DNA from: JAJYTL01 sp046705265
GTDB lineage: Bacteria > Pseudomonadota > Alphaproteobacteria > Ferrovibrionales > Ferrovibrionaceae
DNA: 64,000 bases
Direction: 5' to 3'
Assembly: GCA_046705265.1 (NCBI GenBank)
Contig: JBJKQL010000157.1
Coordinates: 1-64,000 of the forward strand
Shown here piece after piece: positions 33,761-42,155 of the stretch. Numbering within the stretch: position 1 is the stretch's first letter; every line of letters starts with the position of its first letter. A program made the translations under genes and the position numbers. The notes under the pieces are model-generated. The model was not told where the DNA came from. It ran no database searches and saw nothing but the letters and a program-made list of their open reading frames with translations.

Positions 33761-35500
33761 TCAGCTCCCGGCTTGAATAACCCGTGCCACGCGCCGCTTG
33801 TCGAGACCGGCGCTTTCACCAAGACCGACCGCGATCTTCCGTTTGAGGATTGGAATTTGCTTCGGCTTCGGTTTCAAAGTCAAAACACGCTGCCATTGAT
33901 AGCGGGCCTCCGCATGCCGCCCGACCCGCCAGTAAGCGTCGCCCAAGTGATCATTGATCGTCGGATCCTCGGGGCTCAAGGTTACGGCACGCTCAAGCTC
34001 ATGTACCGCGCGCCGATATTCGTGAAGGTGGTAATAGGCCCAACCCAGGCTGTCAACGATGGCGCCATCGTCTGGCGCCAGCGCCACCGCGCGCTCGATC
34101 ATGCGTTGCGCCTCATCAAGATTGGTGCCGCGTATCACCCAGGAATAGCCAAGATAGTTCAATACGTAGGGCTGGTTGGGGTCGAGTTGCAGCGCTTTAA
34201 GAAAATCCGCTTGCGCCTTCGGCCATTCATGCGATCGCTCGTAGGCGACGCCACGCACATAGAAGAGCGACCAGTCGTCGGGTGTCAGCGGTTTCGTGCG
34301 CGCGATCGCCTCGCTGTAGGCGACGACCGCCTGTTTGTATTTGTGCTCGTCGCGTAGGATATCGCCGAGCGTGGATAGTGCCTCCGTCCGTTGCGGCTCT
34401 TCCTTGATCAATTTCCGTAACAGGGCAACCGCCTTATGGGCTTCATGCAGTTGATCGAGACCCCAGGCGATCCTGAGCTCGGCGCTCCAACGATAGGGCG
34501 ATTCGGCGGGAATGCCCTGATAGGCGGCAATAGCGTGGGGCCAATCGCCACCGCTCTCGTAGGTGTCGGCGAGGAGCAGATGGGCGAAGGTGAAGTCCGG
34601 CCTGAGATAGATCGCCAGCCGGAGATAGAGAATGCCAACACCAAGTCCGGTATCCGCCTCGGTGATGGCGGCGATGCCGTACAAGGCCTCGGCGGCGCCA
34701 GCGCCCGCGTTGGGGACGACGGGCTTCGGTGTCACCGGCATGCCGGTCATCTTGAGTGCGGCTTGGATGCCCGGGTTCTGCGGTTGGCGGGTGAGGAACC
34801 TCTGAAACAGAGCGCGGGCTGCGTCCTTGTGGCCATGGCGTTCGAGGAAATTACCGTAAGCGTTGACAACTTCGGCCGATTCGCCGCCGCTCGCGATCGT
34901 CGCCTGATAGGCGGCGTCGGCCTTGGCGGATTCGCCGGCGAGATCCTCGATCAGCGCGGTGTGAAAATGGCGCAGGGGATCGAAAGCAGGCACGTCCGCT
35001 AGCGGTTGCAAGGCAGCGAGGGCGGCTGAGGTATCCCCGGCGGCGGCTTCGCTCCAGGCCGTGAGCATTGGCACGGTTAGCGAGTCAATGCCGACCGGCT
35101 GCACGGCTCTTAGATAAGCCAATGCGGCCTGCGGCTGATTTTCCTTGAGCGCCGCGACGCCAAGAACGAGATTGGCGAGACCTCGCCCGGGGTCTTTGGC
35201 GTGGATACGGATTGCGAGGCTGCGAGCGGCTGGAAGGTCGCCTCGAACGAGCGCCGCCGCCAGTGCATCGTGCAACAGAAACACGCTTTGCGGATCTTCC
35301 GCCGCCGCGCGCGCGAAGAATTGGGTGGCGCTCTTCATGTCGCCCTGGTTGCGGGCGAATTGGCCGGCAAGGTAGTTGCCGTAGGAGGATTCGAGAGCCG
35401 AAGTCGTTACCGCATTGCCCGTCCCTGGCGATGGTTCTTCCGCCTGCGGTAGCGCGCAGGCGCTGAGGAGAAGCGCACCAGCGAGCGCTGTAAAACGCAC
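33761..35500 (-). CDS. TPR-repeat lipoprotein
   Basis: Predicted lipoprotein with many tetratricopeptide repeats, probably a periplasmic scaffold. From the chosen GTG a short signal peptide ends in the lipobox L-L-S-A-C near residues 11-15. TPR-like helical repeats fill the rest, the last and clearest being D-G-A-I-V-D-S-L-G-W-A-Y-Y and P-T-I-N-D-H-L-G-D-A-Y-W near the C-terminus. GGGGAGG lies seven bases before this GTG, third of three consecutive GTG codons, so the start may be three or six bases earlier. Upstream of ispE in the same orientation, a frequent alphaproteobacterial pair. Specific role unknown. Confidence 0.85.
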   Translation of the reverse strand: MRFTALAGALLLSACALPQAEEPSPGTGNAVTTSALESSYGNYLAGQFARNQGDMKSATQFFARAAAEDPQSVFLLHDALAAALVRGDLPAARSLAIRIHAKDPGRGLANLVLGVAALKENQPQAALAYLRAVQPVGIDSLTVPMLTAWSEAAAGDTSAALAALQPLADVPAFDPLRHFHTALIEDLAGESAKADAAYQATIASGGESAEVVNAYGNFLERHGHKDAARALFQRFLTRQPQNPGIQAALKMTGMPVTPKPVVPNAGAGAAEALYGIAAITEADTGLGVGILYLRLAIYLRPDFTFAHLLLADTYESGGDWPHAIAAYQGIPAESPYRWSAELRIAWGLDQLHEAHKAVALLRKLIKEEPQRTEALSTLGDILRDEHKYKQAVVAYSEAIARTKPLTPDDWSLFYVRGVAYERSHEWPKAQADFLKALQLDPNQPYVLNYLGYSWVIRGTNLDEAQRMIERAVALAPDDGAIVDSLGWAYYHLHEYRRAVHELERAVTLSPEDPTINDHLGDAYWRVGRHAEARYQWQRVLTLKPKPKQIPILKRKIAVGLGESAGLDKRRVARVIQAGS

Positions 35501-35656
35501 CACCACACCTCCCCATCCGGCCCTGCCAGACGGGTTCCTGCATACCATTGCACGCATCTTCATGGACCTACAAAACAACAGCGGGGCGGCCGTGGCAACG
35601 GCTATTTGGCTCCACTATCGCCTTTCGTCTTGTTCACCCGACCGATTTTTCGCGCT

Positions 35657-37315
35657 TTACATATTGGGATAGTTGGGTCCGCCGCCGCCTTCCGGCGCCA
35701 CCCAATGAATATTCTGTCTTGGATCCTTTATATCGCAAGTTTTGCAGTGAACACAGTTCGCAGCATTGATTTGAAGTCGGGGCGTGCCGCCGCCCTCACG
35801 CACGATTTCATATACCCCGGCCGGGCAGTAGCTTTGCTCGGGCGCGTCGTAGAGCGGCAGGTTCACTTCGATCGGGATCGCCGGATCACGAAGCTGGAGG
35901 TGGATCGGCTGATCCTCTTCATGGTTGGTGTTTGAGACGAAGACCGACGAGAGCTTGTCGAAGGTGATGACGCCGTCCGGCTTAGGATAGGAAATCCGCG
36001 GGGCTTCATCGGCGCGCATCAAGCTCTCGTTGTCGGGTTTGCCGTGGCCGAGCGTCCAGGGCATCAGGAACCCAAGCCCAAGGTCGTTCAGCCACATGCT
36101 GATGCCGCCGTGCAGCGTGCCGAGCCAGAGGCCCCATTTCAGTCCCGGCTTGACGTTTCGCACCTTGTAAAGATCGCGCCACACCCAAGACGCCTTGACC
36201 TCCGCAGGATAGGCGGTGAGTTCAGTGCCGGGCTCAACGCCGGCCTTGAGGGCGCCGAATGCCGCCTCCGCCGCAAGCATGCCGGTCTTCATCGCGTTGT
36301 GTGAGCCCTTGATGCGCGGCAGGTTGACGAAACCGGCGGCGCAACCGATCAGCGCGCCGCCCGGGAATGTTAGTTTTGGCACTGACTGCAGGCCGCCTTC
36401 ATTGATGGCGCGCGCGCCATAGGCGAGACGCTTGCCGCCGACAAAGGTATCTTTCACCATCGGATGCAACTTGAAACGCTGGAATTCGTCGAACGGCGAT
36501 AGATGCGGGTTTTTGTAGTTGAGATGGACGACAAATCCGACCGCGACCTGATTGTCTTCCAGATGGTAAAGGAACGAACCGCCTCCGGTCGCGCTGTCCA
36601 AGGGCCAACCCTGGGTGTGTACCACAAGGCCCGGCTTGTGGCGCGCCGGATCGACCTGCCAAAGCTCCTTCAGACCGATGCCGTATTTCTGCGGCTCGAC
36701 GCCGGCTCGCAGGGCGAACTTCGCCATTAGCTCTTGCGACAGCGAGCCTCGCGCGCCCTCGGCGAAGAAGGTGAAGGCGCCGTGCAGCTCGATCCCCGGC
36801 GTGAAATTGGCCTTATGCGCCCCGTCGCGGGCTACCCCCATGTCGCCAGTGGCGACGCCTTTGACGCTGCCATCTTCGCGATAGAGGATCTCCGCAGCGG
36901 CGAAGCCCGGGTAGATCTCGACCCCGAGTTCCTCCGCTTGCGTGGCGAGCCAGCGACAGAGATTGCCGAGACTTACGATATAGGCGCCACGGTTGCTCAT
37001 CAGGGGCGGCAACAGCGCATGCGGTATGCGGAAGGCGCTTTTCTCTCCCAAGATCAGAAACTGGTCCTCGGTTACCTGCGTCGTCACCGGGGCGCCGCGA
37101 TTTCTCCAGTCGGAAAACAGTTCGGTCAAGGCGATCGGATCGATGACGGCACCGGAAAGGATATGGGCGCCGACCTCTGAGCCCTTCTCAATGACGCAGA
37201 CCGAGCGCTCGACGTCTTGCGCTCGGCAGAGCTGCTTGAAGCGAATGGCCGCAGCGAGCCCGGCCGGGCCAGCGCCAACGATCACGAGATCGAATTCCAT
37301 CGCTTCGCGGGCCAT
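35657..37315 (-). CDS. electron transfer flavoprotein-ubiquinone oxidoreductase
   Basis: Monotopic membrane flavoprotein that takes electrons from ETF (fatty acid and amino acid dehydrogenases) to ubiquinone. The FAD motif V-I-V-G-A-G-P-A-G-L-A-A-A near 11-23 and G-S-E-V-G-A-H-I-L-S-G-A near 47-58 are diagnostic. The C-terminal 4Fe-4S site has C-P-A-G-V-Y-E and C-V-H-C-K-T-C-D-I-K-D-P. The length, 552 residues, is normal. The ATG giving MAREAMEFD was chosen (AAAGGTG upstream), rejecting a longer in-frame extension. etfAB are not in the window. Confidence 0.95.
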   Translation of the reverse strand: MAREAMEFDLVIVGAGPAGLAAAIRFKQLCRAQDVERSVCVIEKGSEVGAHILSGAVIDPIALTELFSDWRNRGAPVTTQVTEDQFLILGEKSAFRIPHALLPPLMSNRGAYIVSLGNLCRWLATQAEELGVEIYPGFAAAEILYREDGSVKGVATGDMGVARDGAHKANFTPGIELHGAFTFFAEGARGSLSQELMAKFALRAGVEPQKYGIGLKELWQVDPARHKPGLVVHTQGWPLDSATGGGSFLYHLEDNQVAVGFVVHLNYKNPHLSPFDEFQRFKLHPMVKDTFVGGKRLAYGARAINEGGLQSVPKLTFPGGALIGCAAGFVNLPRIKGSHNAMKTGMLAAEAAFGALKAGVEPGTELTAYPAEVKASWVWRDLYKVRNVKPGLKWGLWLGTLHGGISMWLNDLGLGFLMPWTLGHGKPDNESLMRADEAPRISYPKPDGVITFDKLSSVFVSNTNHEEDQPIHLQLRDPAIPIEVNLPLYDAPEQSYCPAGVYEIVREGGGTPRLQINAANCVHCKTCDIKDPRQNIHWVAPEGGGGPNYPNM

Positions 37316-37438
37316 CGCATCGCACCTTTTTGGAATTGGTCGGTTCCGGTTCGCGGGGGCGCCTTTCGTCACTACCGCGTGGCGTGAGGAAAAGCAAGGC
37401 GCTGGCTGTCTTAGATCGGCCTATGCTAGCCTGACCTC

Positions 37439-38314
37439 ATGCTTTTTGACGCGGCCCGTTTCGCGGCCCTTCGCTTCCTGGTCGAGGCCGGCGCCGATAT
37501 CGCTGTGGCGGAGACTGCGGAAGACCGATTCCATGCCGTGCCGGCGCCCCGCCCAAGCGGTGAGGCGCTTGCCGTGTCGGCGCCGGCGACTACGCAGCCA
37601 AGCGTCAAATCCTCGCCTTGGGCGTCGGATGCGCCCCCGCCGGCGGTGGGCAAGCCAGGGTATCAGGACCATCGCGCAGACAATTCGTTGCTCGTGCGAG
37701 AGCAAGCCAGCGCAAGCGCCGATAGTCGGATCGCCGAAGGAATTGCAGAGCGATGTCGTACCATTGCCGCGCTCCGCGCCGCGCTGCAGGACTTCGAGGG
37801 CTGCGCACTCAAGAAGACCGCCGCGCAGCTGGTTTTTGCCGATGGCAACCCTGAGGCCGAGGTGATGTTGGTCGGCGAGGCACCCGGACGAGAAGAAGAC
37901 CGCATGGGTCTTCCCTTCGTTGGCGAGAGCGGCCGGCTCCTCGATCGCATGCTGGCGGCGATTGGCCTCGACCGCAATAGCGTCTATATCACCAATGTCG
38001 TGTTTTGGCGGCCGCCGGGAAACCGCCATCCCTCACAAGAGGAAACCACCGTCTGCGCTCCCTTTGCCCGCCAGCACGTGGCGTTGGTAAAGCCCAAGGT
38101 ATTAGTTCTGCTTGGCGGCGTCGCAGCGCAGACCCTGCTCGATACGAGCGAGGGCATCACCCGGCTCCGCGGTCGCTGGTTTGCCTATCCTGGCCCCGAC
38201 CGGGCAATCCCCGCCCTACCCACCTTTCATCCTGCTTACCTGCTCCGGCAGCCGGCCTTAAAGCGAGCAGCATGGCAGGACCTTCTCGCGATAAAGGCGA
38301 AAATCGCCAGCTAG
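37439..38314 (+). CDS. uracil-DNA glycosylase, family 4 (iron-sulfur type)
   Basis: Removes uracil from DNA in base excision repair. After a low-complexity N-terminal arm of about 115 residues, the catalytic domain shows E-G-C-A-L-K-K-T-A near 121-129 with the first cluster cysteine. Next come V-G-E-A-P-G-R-E-E-D near 145-154, P-F-V-G-E-S-G near 159-165, and the C-terminal H-P-A-Y-L-L-R motif. The 291-residue length and the long N-terminal arm are usual for alphaproteobacterial members. It is divergent from the ETF-QO gene. Confidence 0.88.
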   Translation: MLFDAARFAALRFLVEAGADIAVAETAEDRFHAVPAPRPSGEALAVSAPATTQPSVKSSPWASDAPPPAVGKPGYQDHRADNSLLVREQASASADSRIAEGIAERCRTIAALRAALQDFEGCALKKTAAQLVFADGNPEAEVMLVGEAPGREEDRMGLPFVGESGRLLDRMLAAIGLDRNSVYITNVVFWRPPGNRHPSQEETTVCAPFARQHVALVKPKVLVLLGGVAAQTLLDTSEGITRLRGRWFAYPGPDRAIPALPTFHPAYLLRQPALKRAAWQDLLAIKAKIAS

Positions 38315-38455
38315 GCGCATATTTCGTTAAATTTCTGCAAAGCTCGTCTGAGCCTTCTCCGGCAACCTACGGAAGAGTCTCGTAAATTATTCATTATCCA
38401 CAAGAAATCGATGGCCCTAGACGAGCAAGGGTTGCCGCCTGCAAGTTAATAGTCT

Positions 38456-40216
38456 ATGACCCGCGCCATGAGTGCCGCGCCCTGCATAGCGGCCTCGTCG
38501 AAGATGCGGCGGCGGATTGTGTTGATCCTCGCGGCCGCAGTGTTGGGCTTGGTGACGGTTCGAGGAGCCGTTCAAGCCGCGCCGTCCGTGACGGCCGTGG
38601 TCGCACCAAGCGCCGGCATCATCGGCGAGGACCATATCGGTACGACGGTTCTGTCGGCAGCTGACGCCGCACGCTACCGGACCATCTTCAAGCTACAACA
38701 GGAATCGCGTTGGAAGGAGGCGGATCGCGAGATCGCGCGGTTGCAGAACCGCGTGTTGCTTGGATATGTGCTCTATCAGCGCTACATGGCGCCGCGCTTT
38801 TACTCGACTTACCACGATCTAGCATCCTGGCTCGCTCGCTACGCCTCGCTTCCGGGTGCGGACAACATCTATCGCTTGGCGCTTCGCCGCAGGCCAACGC
38901 GGGCGGCGCGGCCGAAACCGCCGGCAGCTCCCAATCTCGGTGCCTGGGCGACCCAGGGGCCGCGCCCGAATCTGATGGTGCCGGCGCGGGCCGCAGCGTT
39001 TCATATAGATAAGGTTCGTCTCGATCATGCCCGTTGGCTGGCGCGGGTTGCCGCGGAACGCTATTTCTCTGGTCGCGCGCTCGACGCTCACCGGCTCGCC
39101 GGCGCCGCCGTGAAAGACAGCGAAGGGACTGTCGCTGAGGCCGATTGGATCGATGGTCTATCGGCTTGGCGGCTCGGCCACATTGCCGACGCGGCAAAGG
39201 GCTTTACCGCACTGGTGCGTGCCCCCGACGCAACCGCATGGCAGAGTTCGGCCGGAGCTTATTGGGCGGCGCGTGCCTATCTCAAGGACGGCGAGCCACA
39301 GAAGGTGAACGAATTCCTCGTGATCGCGGCGCAGTATCCGCGCACCTTCTATGGCCTTTTGGCAAGCCGCCAGCTCGGGCTCAACCTCAATTATCTCTAT
39401 CATTGGGGCTTGCCGGCTCTTTCCTCGGAACAGCGCGGCGCGTTGCGGCGCTTGCCCGGCGTCGAGGCGGCCCGCGCCTTGGCGCAAGTTGGTCAGTACC
39501 AGCTCGCGGCAGAAGAAATTCGCCGCCTATATGGTGCATCCGACGAGGAGGCCCAGGCCTATATCCTCATTCTCGCCGCCAAGCTGCGACTGCCCTCTTT
39601 GGCGATGACCCTCGGTCGGGCGTGGCAGCAGTACCATGGCGAGGCTTATGATGCGGCGTTGTTTCCGGTGCCGCATTGGACGCCGGCAGGTGGCTTTACG
39701 GTCGATCCCGCCCTGGTCTACGCCTTCATGCGCCAGGAATCGGCATTTCGCGTAGAGGCACGCAGCGACGTTGGCGCCACCGGCTTGATGCAGCTCATGC
39801 CGGAGACCGCGTATGCCGTCGCCAAGGGCGAGGCGCATCTCACGCGGGCCTCGACCCTTTATGAACCCGACCTCAACATCAGGCTCGGGCAGCGCTACTT
39901 GAAACAGCTGCTCAGCAATCCGGCGGTGCGTGACAATCTCATGTTTCTCGCGATTGCCTATAACGCCGGCCCTGGCGGTCTGCAGCACTGGTTACGGACC
40001 GTCCATTACCACAACGATCCTTTGCTCCTTGTCGAATCCCTTCCCTCCCGCGAAACGCGGCAGTTCGTCAAACATGTGCTGACCAACTTTTGGATCTACA
40101 GCCAACAGCTGCATAACGGTATGCCGACCCTCGACGCCCTTGCCGACGGTAATTGGCCTTACTACGTTACCGTCAACACCTCGTCGATGTCGGTGGCCGA
40201 AGATGACGCGAACTGA
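38456..40216 (+). CDS. soluble lytic murein transglycosylase
   Basis: Periplasmic enzyme that cleaves peptidoglycan glycan strands to 1,6-anhydro products. A signal peptide (I-V-L-I-L-A-A-A-V-L-G-L-V) is followed by a large superhelical region of about 380 residues as in Slt70. The catalytic domain has the active glutamate in F-M-R-Q-E-S-A-F, then G-A-T-G-L-M-Q-L-M-P-E-T-A and A-Y-N-A-G-P-G. The total is 586 residues. An internal ATG at 38504 would give a more compact signal peptide and may be the true start. The 3' end overlaps moaB by 14 bases. Confidence 0.9.
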   Translation: MTRAMSAAPCIAASSKMRRRIVLILAAAVLGLVTVRGAVQAAPSVTAVVAPSAGIIGEDHIGTTVLSAADAARYRTIFKLQQESRWKEADREIARLQNRVLLGYVLYQRYMAPRFYSTYHDLASWLARYASLPGADNIYRLALRRRPTRAARPKPPAAPNLGAWATQGPRPNLMVPARAAAFHIDKVRLDHARWLARVAAERYFSGRALDAHRLAGAAVKDSEGTVAEADWIDGLSAWRLGHIADAAKGFTALVRAPDATAWQSSAGAYWAARAYLKDGEPQKVNEFLVIAAQYPRTFYGLLASRQLGLNLNYLYHWGLPALSSEQRGALRRLPGVEAARALAQVGQYQLAAEEIRRLYGASDEEAQAYILILAAKLRLPSLAMTLGRAWQQYHGEAYDAALFPVPHWTPAGGFTVDPALVYAFMRQESAFRVEARSDVGATGLMQLMPETAYAVAKGEAHLTRASTLYEPDLNIRLGQRYLKQLLSNPAVRDNLMFLAIAYNAGPGGLQHWLRTVHYHNDPLLLVESLPSRETRQFVKHVLTNFWIYSQQLHNGMPTLDALADGNWPYYVTVNTSSMSVAEDDAN

Positions 40217-40751
40217 CGAAGGCCGGGCTTTTATTCCCGTATCCATTGCCGTCCTGACCGTTTCCGACAGCCGTACTGAAGCCGATGATCGTTCGGGCCA
40301 GACACTAATTGACCGTTTAACCGAAGCCGGCCACAAACTCGCCGGCCGTGTCATCGTGCCGGACGATGTCGGCCGTATCCAAGCGGCAGTCAAGGCCTGG
40401 ATCGACGATCCCGATGTCGACGTCGTGCTTTCGACCGGCGGCACCGGTGTCACGGGCCGCGACGTGACGCCCGAAGCCTTTGAGGCCCTCTACGAAAAGC
40501 AGGTGCCAGGCTTCGGCGAGCTTTTTCGCATGTTAAGCTACAAAAAGATCGGTGCCTCGACCATCCAGTCGCGCTGTACGGCAGGCGTTGCCAAGGGAAC
40601 CTACCTTTTCGCTCTGCCGGGCTCGCCCGGCGCTTGCCGCGACGCCTGGGACGAAATTCTGAAAAGCCAGCTCGACTACCGCACGGCCCCGTGCAATTTC
40701 GTCGAGCTGATGCCCCGGCTCCGCGAGCACGAGAAGCGCCAGGCGTCGTAA
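40203..40751 (+). CDS. moaB: molybdenum cofactor biosynthesis protein B
   Basis: MogA/MoaB-type enzyme that adenylylates molybdopterin before molybdenum insertion. The 182 residues carry V-L-T-V-S-D-S-R near 17-24, the catalytic V-L-S-T-G-G-T-G-V-T-G-R-D near 74-86, P-E-A-F-E-A-L-Y near 89-96, and A-L-P-G-S-P-G near 136-142. The ATG lies inside the 3' end of the lytic transglycosylase gene (14-base overlap), suggesting read-through translation. Other moa/moe genes are absent from the window. Its 3' end overlaps a convergent gene by 76 bases. Confidence 0.9.
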   Translation: MTRTDEGRAFIPVSIAVLTVSDSRTEADDRSGQTLIDRLTEAGHKLAGRVIVPDDVGRIQAAVKAWIDDPDVDVVLSTGGTGVTGRDVTPEAFEALYEKQVPGFGELFRMLSYKKIGASTIQSRCTAGVAKGTYLFALPGSPGACRDAWDEILKSQLDYRTAPCNFVELMPRLREHEKRQAS

Positions 40752-41314
40752 TCGGCCTTTGTGTCGACGTCGCGCAACGTTTCGATCAGGGCCACCGACC
40801 GGGAGGCCAGGTTGGCGCGCGTGTCGGCAAGAGCATGCGGGCTGGACCAGCGGACGCCTCGAAAGAGCGGCAGGTGCCGCGCGCGGGCCTTGAGGCCGAC
40901 GAGCCAGAAACCGCCGTCCGCCGCCGGGCCGAACACCGCATCTGCGGTGCCCAAGGCGCGAAAGGCGTTGGCGATCATCGGCCTTTCGATTGCCGGAATA
41001 TCGGACCCGGCGATGACGACGGGCCCGGGCGGCAGCACGTGGAAGGCGCGCGCCATGCGGTCGCCGATGTCGCCTCGGCCTTGGGTGATCCGGGGAAGGC
41101 GCTGCGGCCAGAACGCCGCGCTCCGTGCCTGATCCGGGCTTACCAAAAGCACGAGATGCCAGCGCCGGTCGTCCAGACGGTGCAAGAGACGCGCCGTCTC
41201 GCGGCGGTAGAAGGCCCGCGCCTCAGCTTCGCCGATCGCGGCGCCGAGACGAGTCTTGACCTGGCCGAGAACCGGCGCCTTGACGAAAATGACGAGATAC
41301 CGCTGCGATCTCAT
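40676..41314 (-). CDS. TIGR04282 family glycosyltransferase-like protein
   Basis: A 212-residue GT-A-fold protein of the DUF2064 family. It has V-I-F-V-K-A-P-V-L-G-Q-V-K-T-R-L near 8-23 (usual A-P-x-x-G-x-x-K-T-R-L), the G-S-D-I-P-A-I near 107-113 acting like a DxD site, and D-G-G-F-W-L-V-G near 136-143. The family is named after arsenosugar synthesis in some genomes but occurs widely without that pathway, so the substrate is open. It shares an ATGA overlap with the upstream TIGR04283 gene and runs 76 bases into moaB. Confidence 0.82.
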   Translation of the reverse strand: MRSQRYLVIFVKAPVLGQVKTRLGAAIGEAEARAFYRRETARLLHRLDDRRWHLVLLVSPDQARSAAFWPQRLPRITQGRGDIGDRMARAFHVLPPGPVVIAGSDIPAIERPMIANAFRALGTADAVFGPAADGGFWLVGLKARARHLPLFRGVRWSSPHALADTRANLASRSVALIETLRDVDTKADYDAWRFSCSRSRGISSTKLHGAVR

Positions 41315-42009
41315 GTCTTGCCGCCTTGATAAAGGCGGAGAATGAGGCGCTCAGGCATGCCGAGGAAATAAAACGCAAGGCATAAGAGATTGCATGCCGA
41401 GCGGCGAATGTATCCTTGCGCTTGCCATTTCGCCGCCGAGGTCACGGCATTGACCGGAAGCGGCATCAGGCGCCGCCAGCCAAGCCGGCGCACCATGTCC
41501 ACGTCTTCCATCACCGCCATGGGGCGAAAACCGCCGACCGCCTCATAAAGCGTGCGCGGCATCAGGAGGCCTTGGTCGCCATAGGGCAAGGCGAGAACGC
41601 GGCAGCGCCAGGCGACCAGCGCGGTGAGGCGTTTTGCCGCTAGGCTTCGGTCATCCAAGGCAAAATGGAAATACCCGGCCCGGGCACCGGCCGGATCCGG
41701 CCGTGCGAGAAAGCTCTTCGTCGCCCTCGTCCAGCCTGGATCAAGCACCGTGTCGGCATGCAGAAAGAGAAGCCAGGGTTCAACGGCGGCCTGCGCACCT
41801 GCGATCAGCTGCGGTCCGCGGCCCGGCGGTGCCCAGACGATCCGGCAGCCTGCCTCCTCGGCGACCTCGATCGTGCGGTCGGTGGAGCCGCCGTCGGCGA
41901 TAATGATTTCGCCAATCAAGCCCTCCGCGCGGCCGGATTTCAACGCGCGCAAGCTACGCGGCAGCTCGGTCGCGGCATTCAAAACCGGAATGATGACGCT
42001 GATCGCCAT
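41311..42009 (-). CDS. TIGR04283 family glycosyltransferase (GT2)
   Basis: A 232-residue family 2 glycosyltransferase. It shows S-V-I-I-P-V-L-N-A near 4-12, I-I-A-D-G-G-S-T-D-R-T near 36-46, L-F-L-H-A-D-T near 81-87 as the metal DxD region, and M-E-D-V-D-M-V-R-R-L near 166-175. A hydrophobic segment near 210-222 may touch the membrane. It is translationally coupled to the TIGR04282 gene. The pair is widespread; the acceptor is unknown. Confidence 0.85.
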   Translation of the reverse strand: MAISVIIPVLNAATELPRSLRALKSGRAEGLIGEIIIADGGSTDRTIEVAEEAGCRIVWAPPGRGPQLIAGAQAAVEPWLLFLHADTVLDPGWTRATKSFLARPDPAGARAGYFHFALDDRSLAAKRLTALVAWRCRVLALPYGDQGLLMPRTLYEAVGGFRPMAVMEDVDMVRRLGWRRLMPLPVNAVTSAAKWQAQGYIRRSACNLLCLAFYFLGMPERLILRLYQGGKT

Positions 42010-42113
42010 GACGGCAAATCATAGCGCAAGCAACGCCCTGTCCTCATGCCCGGCGGACGATTCGCACATTATGCATCGCGGGCTCGCCAGAGGTGATGGT
42101 TTCAGGAGAAAAT

Positions 42114-42128
42114 GTTCTTTTTTTGTTC
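42114..42128 (+). promoter_or_regulatory. LexA-type SOS box (GTTC-N7-GTTC)
   Basis: GTTC, seven T residues, GTTC: an exact match to the alphaproteobacterial LexA consensus GTTC-N7-GTTC, located 28 bases before the radical SAM ATG and next to an AT-rich -10-like TATTTA at 42132-42137. Its position over the promoter fits repression by LexA. Confidence 0.6.
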
Positions 42129-42155
42129 GCTTATTTAGTCTATCGTTTCGGTGTT

